The position numbers and the translations under genes were made by a program. Below the pieces are notes generated by a model. It did not search any database. It was given only the letters and a program-made list of their open reading frames with translations, and had not been told where the DNA came from. A stretch of 64,000 nucleotides of DNA from Nocardioides daedukensis (GTDB lineage Bacteria; Actinomycetota; Actinomycetes; Propionibacteriales; Nocardioidaceae), in NCBI RefSeq assembly GCF_013408415.1, contig NZ_JACCAA010000001.1:2666001-2730000 (forward strand), in the 5' to 3' direction. How positions within the stretch are numbered: position 1 is the stretch's first letter; each line of letters starts with the position of its first letter. Below are positions 1-8,239 of this stretch, one piece after another.

Positions 1-25
1 ACGCCACCGCCTTCGGACGCACGTC

Positions 26-2599
26 ATGACCGTCACCTGGACCCCTACCGAGCTCACCGAACGCCCCTTCGGCGACCTGGCCCGGTTCGGCGACCGGCCG
101 GCCCTGGTCACCGACGACGGGTCGCTGACCTACGCCGAGCTGGCCGAACGGGTGGCCGAGCGGGCCGCTGCCTGGCAGGAGAGCCGCCGGCTGATCGTGC
201 TCACCGGCGCCAACACCGTCGACTTCGTGGTCACCTACCTGGCAGCCCTCACCGCCGGCTGCCCGGTGGTCCTGGTCCCGGGCTCGGCCGAGGAGAACCT
301 GGCCGGCGTCATCGCCACGCACGACCCCGACCTGGTCGTCCGGGCCAGCGCCGAGGGCATCGTGGACGACGTACGCCGCGACGGCGGCCGGTACCCGATG
401 CACCCCGACCTGGCTGTGCTGCTGTCCACCTCGGGGTCGACCGGCTCACCCAAGCTGGTCCGGCTCTCGCACGACAACCTGGCCAGCAACGCCGCCAGCA
501 TCGCCTCCTACCTCGCCCTCACCGAGGACGACTGCGGGATCACCAGCCTTCCCCTGCACTACTGCTATGGCCTCTCCATCCTCAACAGCCACCTGTCGGT
601 CGGCGCCAGGATCGCGCTCACCGAGGCCTCCGTGGTCGATGACGAGTTCTGGTCGCTGGTCCAGACCGCCGGGGTGACCGGACTGGCCGGAGTGCCTCAC
701 ACCTTCGACCTGCTCGAGCGCACCGGCTTCGCCGAGCGGTCCCTGCCGACACTGCGCTACGTCACCCAGGCCGGTGGCCGGCTCGCGCCCGAGCGCGTGC
801 GCGAGCTGCACCGGTTCGGCCGCCGTCACGGCTGGGACTTCTTCGTCATGTACGGCCAGACCGAGGCCACCGCCCGGATGGCCTACCTGCCACCCGAGCT
901 GGCCGAGAAGTGGCCGCACGCGATCGGTCGCGCGGTGCCGGGTGGCGAGTTCACTCTCGAGATGACCGACGGCCTCCCCGAGGGCGTGGGGGAGCTGGTC
1001 TACCAGGGCTCCAACGTGATGATGGGCTACGCCGAGCACCCCCGAGACCTGGCCCTTGCGGCGATGCCGCCCCGGCTGCGCACCGGTGACCTTGCCCGCG
1101 CACTGCCGCACGGCCTGTTCGAGGTGGTCGGGCGCCGCAGCCGGTTCACCAAGGTGTTCGGACTGCGGGTCAACCTAGACGAGGTCGAGGCCCACCTGGC
1201 CGCGAACGGCGTGAGCGGCCGCTGCGTCGGGGTCGAGGGCAGCATCGACGTCTTCGTCACCCGCCGCCGCGACCTGGCCACCGCAGGCGACCTGGTCGCG
1301 GCGCTGTGCGGCGTACCCACCTGGGTGGTCCGCACCCACCGCCTGCGTGAGCTGCCGATGACGCCCAACGGCAAGACCGACTACCGGCGGCTGGCCGAGC
1401 TGGCCGATGAGCGGCCGGACTCCGCCCCCGTCGGGCCGATGGACGCCGAGGACCTGCGCCAGCTCTATGCCCGGGTGCTGGACCGCGACGACGTCACGGT
1501 GGACCAGAGCTTCGCCGACCTCGGTGCCGACTCGCTCTCCTTCGTCGAGCTGGCAGTGCGGCTGGGGGAGCGGGTCGATCCGCTGCCGCGCGAGTGGCAC
1601 CGGATGCCGATCGCCGAGATCGCCGGCGGGGCGACCGAGCGCAGGCGCTGGGGCGTCTCTGTGGACACCACCGTGATCCTGCGCGCGGTCGCGACGCTCC
1701 TGATCGTCGGCTCGCACGTCGAGCTCTTCGACCTAACCGGTGGCGCACACCTGTTGCTGATCCTGGCCGGCTACAACCTGGCCCGCTTCCACCTCGCCGG
1801 CGGTGGAGGACCGTCCGTCGGCGCGCCGACCTCGTCGCGGATCGGCTGGGCGCTGGCCGCGATCGCGCTGCCGAGCATCCTGTGGATCGGGGCGATGGCG
1901 GCACTGACCGGGGACTATGACCTGGGCACCACGGCGTTCCTCAACTGGGCGTTCGGCTCCGAGACCTGGGACGAGCGCTGGCGATTCTGGTTCCTCGAGG
2001 CGCTGGTGTGGATCCTGCTCGGCACCGCGGTCCTGTTCCGGTTCAGCTGGGTACGCCGTGCCGAGGCGGCGCGTCCGTTCGCCTTCGCGCTCGGCGTCTT
2101 CGCCGCCGCGATGGCCGTCCGGTGGGTAGCCACCGGCTGGACCGCCGACGACATCGACCGCTACACGCCGCCGGTGGTCATCTGGTGCGTGGCGCTCGGT
2201 TGGCTGGCGGCACGCGCGACGACCCTGCCGCGGCGGATCCTGGTCAGCGTGATCGGGCTCGTCGCGATCCTCGACTTCTTCGGGGAGCCGTCCCGCGAAC
2301 GCGTGGTCGCGCTCGGGCTGGTCCTGACGCTGTGGGGGCCGCTGGTCCGACTTCCCCGGATGCTGGCCCTGGGCGTCGGCGTGCTCGCCACCAGCTCGCT
2401 GGCGGTCTATCTGACGCACTGGCAGATCTATCCGCACCTCGAGGTCAACCACCCCGAGCTCGCCCTGCTCGCCTCGCTCGTGGTCGGCGTGGCCTACCAC
2501 CACGCGACCAAGCCGCTGGTCGACCTCGCCCGACGTACCCGCCCCGGAGTCAACCGGTCGCGACCACGCACGCAAGGGGCCCTCGACACCCACGGATAG
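26..2599 (+). CDS. AMP-dependent acyl ligase fused to carrier domain and membrane acyltransferase
   Basis: This 857-residue protein appears to activate an acyl group, load it on its own carrier domain and pass it to a membrane acceptor. Residues 1-450 form an ANL adenylating domain with the P-loop STSGSTGSPK near residue 140 and YGQTE near 280. A carrier domain follows at about 465-535 with the phosphopantetheine site GADSLSF. The C-terminal 300 residues are strongly hydrophobic and open with RAVATLLIVGSH, which fits the acyltransferase-3 (OafA-like) signature. The substrate is unknown. The ATG lies 25 bases into the window, so an upstream operon partner cannot be excluded. The order of domains is seen directly; the acyl-transfer role is inferred from the families. 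Confidence 0.8.
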   Translation: MTVTWTPTELTERPFGDLARFGDRPALVTDDGSLTYAELAERVAERAAAWQESRRLIVLTGANTVDFVVTYLAALTAGCPVVLVPGSAEENLAGVIATHDPDLVVRASAEGIVDDVRRDGGRYPMHPDLAVLLSTSGSTGSPKLVRLSHDNLASNAASIASYLALTEDDCGITSLPLHYCYGLSILNSHLSVGARIALTEASVVDDEFWSLVQTAGVTGLAGVPHTFDLLERTGFAERSLPTLRYVTQAGGRLAPERVRELHRFGRRHGWDFFVMYGQTEATARMAYLPPELAEKWPHAIGRAVPGGEFTLEMTDGLPEGVGELVYQGSNVMMGYAEHPRDLALAAMPPRLRTGDLARALPHGLFEVVGRRSRFTKVFGLRVNLDEVEAHLAANGVSGRCVGVEGSIDVFVTRRRDLATAGDLVAALCGVPTWVVRTHRLRELPMTPNGKTDYRRLAELADERPDSAPVGPMDAEDLRQLYARVLDRDDVTVDQSFADLGADSLSFVELAVRLGERVDPLPREWHRMPIAEIAGGATERRRWGVSVDTTVILRAVATLLIVGSHVELFDLTGGAHLLLILAGYNLARFHLAGGGGPSVGAPTSSRIGWALAAIALPSILWIGAMAALTGDYDLGTTAFLNWAFGSETWDERWRFWFLEALVWILLGTAVLFRFSWVRRAEAARPFAFALGVFAAAMAVRWVATGWTADDIDRYTPPVVIWCVALGWLAARATTLPRRILVSVIGLVAILDFFGEPSRERVVALGLVLTLWGPLVRLPRMLALGVGVLATSSLAVYLTHWQIYPHLEVNHPELALLASLVVGVAYHHATKPLVDLARRTRPGVNRSRPRTQGALDTHG

Positions 2600-2609
2600 T
2601 GTTGCCGGC

Positions 2610-3962
2610 ATGACTTCGATCGATGACATCAAGACCCGTCTCACCGAGCTCATGCCCGCGATCCGGGCTGACCTCGAGGACCTCGTCCGCATCGAGTCCG
2701 TGAGCGCCGACCCGGCGCGCGCGGGCGAGGTGCAGCGCAGTGCCGAGAAGACCCGCGACCTGTTCGCCGCCGAAGGCTTCGAGGCGCAGATCCTCAGCGC
2801 CGACGGAGGCGCTCCGGCCGTCGTGGCGACCAAGGCCGCCCAGTCCGGTGACCCGGCCGCCGCCAAGACCGTGCTGCTCTATGCGCACCACGACGTACAG
2901 CCCGAGAACGACCACGCCGAGTGGAACACCGCGCCCTTCGAGCCGACCGAGGTGGGCGACCGCCTCTACGGCCGCGGCGCGGCCGACGACAAGGCCGGCA
3001 TCGCCGCCCACCTGGCCGCACTGCGGATCCTCGGCGACGACCTCCCGGTCAACGTGGTCGTCTTCGTCGAGGGCGAGGAAGAGGTCGGCTCCGACTCGCT
3101 GCCGGCCTTCCTCAACGAGTACAAGGACCAGCTCGAGGCCGACGTCATCGTGATCGCCGACTCCGGCAACTGGGACATCGGCGTCCCGGCGCTGACCACC
3201 AGCCTGCGCGGCCTGGTCCGTGCCGACGTCGAGGTCCGCACCCTGACCCACGCCGTCCACTCCGGCATGTGGGGAGGCCTGGTGCCCGACTCGATCATCG
3301 CGCTCAGCCGCGTGATCGCCTCGCTGCACGACGACCAGGGCAACGTCGCGATCGAGGGCCTGCACTCCGGCCCCGCCGCCGACGTCGACTATCCCGAGGA
3401 CCGCCTGCGCGCCGAGTCCGGCGCCGTGCCCGGCATCGACTGGATCGGCTCCGGCAGTGCCGTGGAGCGGCTGTGGACCAAGCCCTCGCTGAGCATCACC
3501 GGCCTCGACGCCCCCAAGGTCGACGGCGCCAGCAACACCCTGGTCGCCGCGGCCCGGGCCAAGATCTCGCTGCGCATCGCGCCCGGCGACACCAGCGCGA
3601 ATGCCGTGGAGTGCCTGCGCAAGCACGTCGAGGCGAACATCCCGTGGGGTGCCGAGCACACGTTCACCGTGGTCGACACCGGCGAGGCCACCCAGATCGA
3701 CGCCACCGGACCGGCGTACGACGTGGCCCGCGACGCGTTCACCCAGGCCTGGGACGGCACCGCGCCCGTCGACATGGGTGTCGGCGGCTCGATCCCGTTC
3801 ATCGCGGAGTTCCTCGAGGCGTTCCCCGCGGCCAGCGTGCTGGTCACCGGCGTCGAGGACCCCGACACCCGTGCCCACGGCGCCAACGAGGGCCTGCACC
3901 TGGCCGAGTTCGAGCGGGTCTGCGTCGCCGAGGCGCTCTTGCTGGTCAACCTGGCGAACTGA
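2610..3962 (+). CDS. M20-family metallodipeptidase
   Basis: This is a 450-residue cytosolic peptidase of the M20 (ArgE/DapE/carnosinase-like) group that hydrolyses dipeptides or related amides with two metal ions. The metal-site motifs are visible: YAHHDVQP near residue 93, GRGAADDKAG near 123 and the catalytic EGEEEVGS near 155. The later VHSGMWGG belongs to the dimerisation/lid domain. It starts 11 bases after the preceding stop, so it may be cotranscribed with the acyl-ligase fusion, although the functions show no evident link. Length is typical of the family. The exact substrate cannot be read from the sequence. Confidence 0.88.
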   Translation: MTSIDDIKTRLTELMPAIRADLEDLVRIESVSADPARAGEVQRSAEKTRDLFAAEGFEAQILSADGGAPAVVATKAAQSGDPAAAKTVLLYAHHDVQPENDHAEWNTAPFEPTEVGDRLYGRGAADDKAGIAAHLAALRILGDDLPVNVVVFVEGEEEVGSDSLPAFLNEYKDQLEADVIVIADSGNWDIGVPALTTSLRGLVRADVEVRTLTHAVHSGMWGGLVPDSIIALSRVIASLHDDQGNVAIEGLHSGPAADVDYPEDRLRAESGAVPGIDWIGSGSAVERLWTKPSLSITGLDAPKVDGASNTLVAAARAKISLRIAPGDTSANAVECLRKHVEANIPWGAEHTFTVVDTGEATQIDATGPAYDVARDAFTQAWDGTAPVDMGVGGSIPFIAEFLEAFPAASVLVTGVEDPDTRAHGANEGLHLAEFERVCVAEALLLVNLAN

Positions 3963-3969
3963 TCCGACG

Positions 3970-5178
3970 ATGGGTGGCGACAGTCGGCTCGCCGGGTTCC
4001 TGGCGGTGCATCGAAGCTCGAGCGTCGCGCACCTGACCGAGCTGCTGGTCGCCACCATCATCGCGGGCAATCCGGGGTACGACGCCGCCGGCGTCGTACC
4101 GCTGGCCGATCTCGAGCGGTCGTGCGAGGACAACGTCCTGCGCGTCCTCGAGCTGCTCGCGCTCCGGGTCGCCGGCGAGGACCCGGACACCGCCGGCCCC
4201 TACTTCGACGCCGCCCGGGCCACCGGGACCCGGCGCGCGGAGCAGGGCCTGCCCCTGGACGACGTACTCCGCTCGTTCCGGATGGGCGGCAGGTTGATCT
4301 GGGAGGACCTCGTCGACAAGGCCGACCCGGCCGGCTTGCTGCAGGGCGATGACCTCAGGCTGATCGGCACCGAGCTGTGGCAGGTCGTCGACGACACCTC
4401 CGCCGAGGTCGCCGTCGCCTACCACGCAGCCGCGCGGTTGCGGGTCCGCGCCGACGAGGAGCGACGGGCCAATCTGTGGGAGGGCCTGCTCTCCGGGCGA
4501 GGCTCCGAGCCGGGCTTCGCCCAGGAGGCCGCGCGGGTGCTCGGTCTGTCGCCCGACGGTCCGATCGCCGTCGTCGCGATGGACCACCCGGTCCCCGGGC
4601 GAGAGCGGGCCGAGGGCGTCGCCACCGAGCTCCTCGCCCGCGGCGTGCGCTCCACCTGGCAGGAACGATCCGGACGCTGCGTGGGCGTCCTGGAGCTCCC
4701 GGGCCACGACGTCGAGCCCGCGCTGGCAGCCCTGCGTGAGGTGGCCGGGGTGCGGATCGGGCTCTCGTCGGTGATCGAAGGCCTGGCCGGCACCGGTCAG
4801 GCGCTGCGTGAGGCGATGCTGGCGCTGCAGACCGTGCGACCCGACCGACCCGAGGCGGTCTGCTATCTCGACCGGCTGCCGGAGGCGTTGCTGCTCAGCG
4901 CCCCCGATGTCTCCGGTCGCCTGGTCGACTCCTGGCTCGGCCCGGTGCTGGGGCTCCCGGGACCCGAGCACTCCGTCCTACTGACCACCCTCGAGTCGTG
5001 GGTGGAGGGCGGTGGCTCGGCCAGCCGGGCGGCTGCACTGGTCCCGTGCCACCGCAACACCGTGGTCAACCGGCTGCGTCGGGTGAGCGAGCTGACCGGC
5101 CGGCCACTGGTGGAGGGCCCGCCCCCGGTCGAGCTCTCCCTGGCCCTGCGGATGTGGCGGCTCTCCGAGACGGAGTGA
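3970..5178 (+). CDS. PucR/CdaR-type transcriptional regulator
   Basis: The 402-residue protein has the layout of PucR-like activators: an N-terminal helical sensor region, a middle GGDEF-like region and a C-terminal helix-turn-helix around residues 345-380, in the segment SRAAALVPCHRNTVVNRLRR. I chose the ATG at 3970, eight bases after the M20 stop; the open frame runs further upstream but only as overlap. PucR proteins often control purine or other catabolic oxidoreductases. The molybdenum hydroxylase genes follow directly downstream on the same strand, so they are the natural candidate target. That link is inference. Confidence 0.82.
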   Translation: MGGDSRLAGFLAVHRSSSVAHLTELLVATIIAGNPGYDAAGVVPLADLERSCEDNVLRVLELLALRVAGEDPDTAGPYFDAARATGTRRAEQGLPLDDVLRSFRMGGRLIWEDLVDKADPAGLLQGDDLRLIGTELWQVVDDTSAEVAVAYHAAARLRVRADEERRANLWEGLLSGRGSEPGFAQEAARVLGLSPDGPIAVVAMDHPVPGRERAEGVATELLARGVRSTWQERSGRCVGVLELPGHDVEPALAALREVAGVRIGLSSVIEGLAGTGQALREAMLALQTVRPDRPEAVCYLDRLPEALLLSAPDVSGRLVDSWLGPVLGLPGPEHSVLLTTLESWVEGGGSASRAAALVPCHRNTVVNRLRRVSELTGRPLVEGPPPVELSLALRMWRLSETE

Positions 5179-5193
5179 GCCCCGATGTGCAAC

Positions 5194-5212
5194 CTGCCCA
5201 ACGAGAGGGCAG
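5194..5212 (+). terminator. Weak hairpin after the PucR-type gene
   Basis: A six-base-pair stem CTGCCC/GGGCAG with a seven-base loop is followed by ATTTCT, 15 bases after the regulator stop. It could be a weak intrinsic terminator separating the regulator from the hydroxylase operon. The rest of the 151-base gap up to 5329 carries only the AGGAGG-like ribosome site before the next gene. Confidence 0.35.
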
Positions 5213-5329
5213 ATTTCTGGCAGCGCGCGGCATGGTGCGGGTTCGTGACCGGGCCCACACTGGAGTCGGGAGGGAGTACGCCCGCGGCGATCGGTTGAGG
5301 GACCGGGTGCCGCATCGAGGAGGACTCCC

Positions 5330-7684
5330 ATGACGAAGCAGGAAGCAACGAACTCGGACGTCGCGCCGTCGACGGCCGGTCTTGACGCGAGCGGCCCGCT
5401 GCACTTCGGCCGACGTCGATTCCTCGGTTATGTCCTCGGCGGGGCCACGCTGATGGCCGCCGCCGATCTCGGGTTGATGCCCGAGCGCGCCGCGGCGGCG
5501 GTCCCGACGCTGCCGTCGATCCCCGAGCTCTATGACCTCAACGACCTGCTCACCCATGCCGCGGCTCCCACGGCGAACCTGATCACGATCAACATCAACG
5601 AGGACGGCACCGCCTCCTTCGCGCTGCCTCGCGCCGAGGTTGGCCAGGGCATCACCACCTCGACGGCGATGATCATCGCCGAGGAGCTCGACCTGCCTTT
5701 GGAGAAGGTCATCGTCACCTTGGCGCCGGCCCGTCCCGAGCTGCTGTTCAACCAGCTCACCGGTGGCTCGAACACGACGATCTCCACCTACACCCCGATC
5801 CGGGTCGCTGCCGCGATCGCCCGCAAGCAGCTGCTCGAGGCAGCCGCGATCCTGCTCGGCGACACGGTCGGCAACCTGGTCGCCAAGGCTGGGGTGATCG
5901 AGGCGCCTGACGGCTCCAGCGTCAGCTATGGCGAGCTGGCGACCAAGGCGGCCAGCCCGACCACCGAGCAGGTCGAGGTGGAGCTCAAGGAGGACAAGGG
6001 CTTCAGCATCGTCGGCACTCCCCGCAACCGGGTCGACGCCCTCGCCGCGGTCACCGGCAAGAAGGAGTTCACCACCGACCTGGCCATCCCCGACGCGCTG
6101 CCCACGATGGTCTGCCGCGCCCCCACCTTGAACGGCATCCCGCTGGCCATCGAGAACAAGGCCGAGGTGCTCGCCCTGGACGGCGTACGCAACGTGGCCC
6201 TGATCGACACCGGCGTCGCGGTCCGGGCCGACACCTTCGGGCAGGCCATCGACGGGGTGCGCGCCCTCAAGGTGCGCTGGCGTGACGGACCGGTCGCCGG
6301 CGACTCGGACGAGGACGTGCTGAAGGGGCTCCGCAAGGCAGAGCTCCCGTTGCCGACCCTGCCCGGCAAGGGCCTGGCCCGCACCGTGGGTGGTGACTTC
6401 ACCTTCTGGTTCCGCAGCAACTCCGCGATGGACACCAACTCCGCGATCGCCGACGTACGCGACGGCAAGGCAAGGATCTGGTCCGGGCTCAAGTCACCGA
6501 TCGTGGCGCAGCAGGCGATCGCCCGCGAGCTCGGTCTCAAGGACTCCGACGTCGAGGTGAACGTCGTACAGTCCGGTGGCTCGTTCGGTCGTCGGCTGTT
6601 CTACGACGCAGCCCTCGAGGCCGCCAAGATCTCCAAGGCGATGGGCGCACCGGTCAAGCTGATGTGGCACCGGGCCGACGACGCGCGCGCCGGGCGGGCC
6701 CACCCGATGGCCACCTCGCGGGTGCGCGCGGCCCTGATCGGCAAGGAGGTGGTGGCGCTCCAGCAGTCGCACACCAGCGTGGAGACCGACTTCCGGCACG
6801 GACTCGGCGACATCATCAGCGCCACCGCCGCCGACCTCCCGGCCGGCGTGGGCAACCTCGGCTTCGCCGAGACCATCTTCACCCTCACCCAGGAGGTTCC
6901 CTACAACTTCGGCCTGGTCACCCAGACCCTGTTGGAGACCGACCAGAGGTTCAACACCGGCAGCATGCGCAACATCTACTCCCCGGACGTGCGCTGCGCC
7001 AACGAGCTGGTCGTGGACATGCTGGCCAAGGACGCCGGGCTGGACCCCTACGAGTACAGGCGCAAGATGCTGCGGCTCGGCGTGGTCCGCCGCGTGCTGG
7101 ACAAGGTCGCCGAGGAGGGCGAGTGGGGACGCTCGCTGCCCTCGGGAGTGGCCCAGGGGATCGCGATCCACAAGGAGTACAAGGGCGCCAGCGCCTGCCT
7201 GGTCGAGATCGACACCCGTCCGCAGACGGTCAACCGCAAGGTCCGCAACGCGGTCACCGGGCCACGGGTCACCCGGGTCACCTTCGCGATCGACGTCGGC
7301 CTGCCGATCAACCCGCGCGGCCTGGAGGCGCAGATGCAGGGCGGGATCAACGACGGCATCGCCCTCGCGCTGACCTCGAGCCTGCACCTGCGTGACGGGC
7401 ACTTCATGGAGGGCAGCTGGGACAACTACTTCTACACCCGCCAGTGGAACACCCCGCCCGAGGTGAACGTGATCGTGATGCCCCCGTCCTCCGACCAGCC
7501 CGGCGGGGCCGGCGAGGCCGGAGTCGCGGCCAGCTTCGCGGCCGTGGCGTGCGCCTATGCGCGGGCCACCGGCACGGTGCCGAAGGAGTTCCCGATCAAC
7601 CACGGCCAGATCGCGTTCGAGGAGAAGCCGCGGGTGCCACCCGTGCCGCAGTCCCCGACCGACGGCCTCTCGCACACCTACTGA
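5330..7684 (+). CDS. Molybdopterin-binding large subunit of a Tat-exported aldehyde/N-heterocycle oxidoreductase
   Basis: This 784-residue protein belongs to the xanthine dehydrogenase family, closest in style to the isoquinoline 1-oxidoreductase beta subunit. A twin-arginine signal, RRRFLGYVLGGATLMAAADL, starts near residue 28, so the enzyme should be exported folded. The molybdopterin-binding repeats include VGQGITTSTAMI near 105 and GGSFGRRLFYDAALE near 417. The catalytic glutamate motif GGAGEAGVAASFA is near 724. A strong ribosome site (GAGGAGGAC) precedes the ATG. The [2Fe-2S] subunit follows 24 bases downstream. No cofactor-insertion chaperone or cytochrome gene is adjacent. The substrate is unknown; aldehydes and N-heterocycles are typical for the group. 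Confidence 0.87.
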   Translation: MTKQEATNSDVAPSTAGLDASGPLHFGRRRFLGYVLGGATLMAAADLGLMPERAAAAVPTLPSIPELYDLNDLLTHAAAPTANLITININEDGTASFALPRAEVGQGITTSTAMIIAEELDLPLEKVIVTLAPARPELLFNQLTGGSNTTISTYTPIRVAAAIARKQLLEAAAILLGDTVGNLVAKAGVIEAPDGSSVSYGELATKAASPTTEQVEVELKEDKGFSIVGTPRNRVDALAAVTGKKEFTTDLAIPDALPTMVCRAPTLNGIPLAIENKAEVLALDGVRNVALIDTGVAVRADTFGQAIDGVRALKVRWRDGPVAGDSDEDVLKGLRKAELPLPTLPGKGLARTVGGDFTFWFRSNSAMDTNSAIADVRDGKARIWSGLKSPIVAQQAIARELGLKDSDVEVNVVQSGGSFGRRLFYDAALEAAKISKAMGAPVKLMWHRADDARAGRAHPMATSRVRAALIGKEVVALQQSHTSVETDFRHGLGDIISATAADLPAGVGNLGFAETIFTLTQEVPYNFGLVTQTLLETDQRFNTGSMRNIYSPDVRCANELVVDMLAKDAGLDPYEYRRKMLRLGVVRRVLDKVAEEGEWGRSLPSGVAQGIAIHKEYKGASACLVEIDTRPQTVNRKVRNAVTGPRVTRVTFAIDVGLPINPRGLEAQMQGGINDGIALALTSSLHLRDGHFMEGSWDNYFYTRQWNTPPEVNVIVMPPSSDQPGGAGEAGVAASFAAVACAYARATGTVPKEFPINHGQIAFEEKPRVPPVPQSPTDGLSHTY

Positions 7685-7708
7685 GCCCCCAGCGATCAAG
7701 GAGTCGAC

Positions 7709-8209
7709 ATGCCTCGACAGAGCTTCATCCTCAACGGCGAGACGGTCACCGTCGACGTGGCCGACGACGTACGTCTGCTGTGGGTCCTGCGCGACCTGCT
7801 GGGAGTGACCGGCCCGAAATATGGCTGCGGGATCAACGTCTGCAAGGCCTGCACGTCGCACATCAACGGCAAGGCGTTCAACCCGTGCGCGGTCCCGGTG
7901 GGTGCGTTGAAGAAGGGCGACGAGGTCACCACCATCGAGGGCCTGCCCGACACCGCCCCCCAGGCGCAGCGTGGTCCGAACGGCCTGCACCCGATGCAGG
8001 AGGCGTGGCTGGAGCGGGACGTGGCCCAGTGCGGCTACTGCCAGCCGGGACAGATCATGGCCGCGGTCGCCGTCGTACGTCGTGCCCAGGCGGAGAACCG
8101 GACCGTCACCGACGAGGACCTCGACGGGATCCGCAACATCTGCCGCTGCGGCACCTACACCCGGATCCGCGAGGCCCTCCGCGAGGGCGAGCAGGCGATG
8201 CGCGGCTGA
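7709..8209 (+). CDS. [2Fe-2S] small subunit of the molybdenum hydroxylase
   Basis: This 166-residue partner of the upstream large subunit carries both iron-sulfur clusters. The plant-ferredoxin-type cluster motif CGINVCKAC lies near residue 43. The second, helical domain shows CGYCQPGQIM near 109 and CRCGTYTRI near 144. That is the standard IorA/CoxS arrangement, at normal length. It has no signal peptide of its own, so it would be exported by piggy-backing on the Tat signal of its partner, as known for related enzymes. The ribosome site AAGGAG sits just upstream of the ATG. Confidence 0.9.
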   Translation: MPRQSFILNGETVTVDVADDVRLLWVLRDLLGVTGPKYGCGINVCKACTSHINGKAFNPCAVPVGALKKGDEVTTIEGLPDTAPQAQRGPNGLHPMQEAWLERDVAQCGYCQPGQIMAAVAVVRRAQAENRTVTDEDLDGIRNICRCGTYTRIREALREGEQAMRG

Positions 8210-8239
8210 TCGCCGTCGGGCGGGTTCCGTCTGGGTCGC

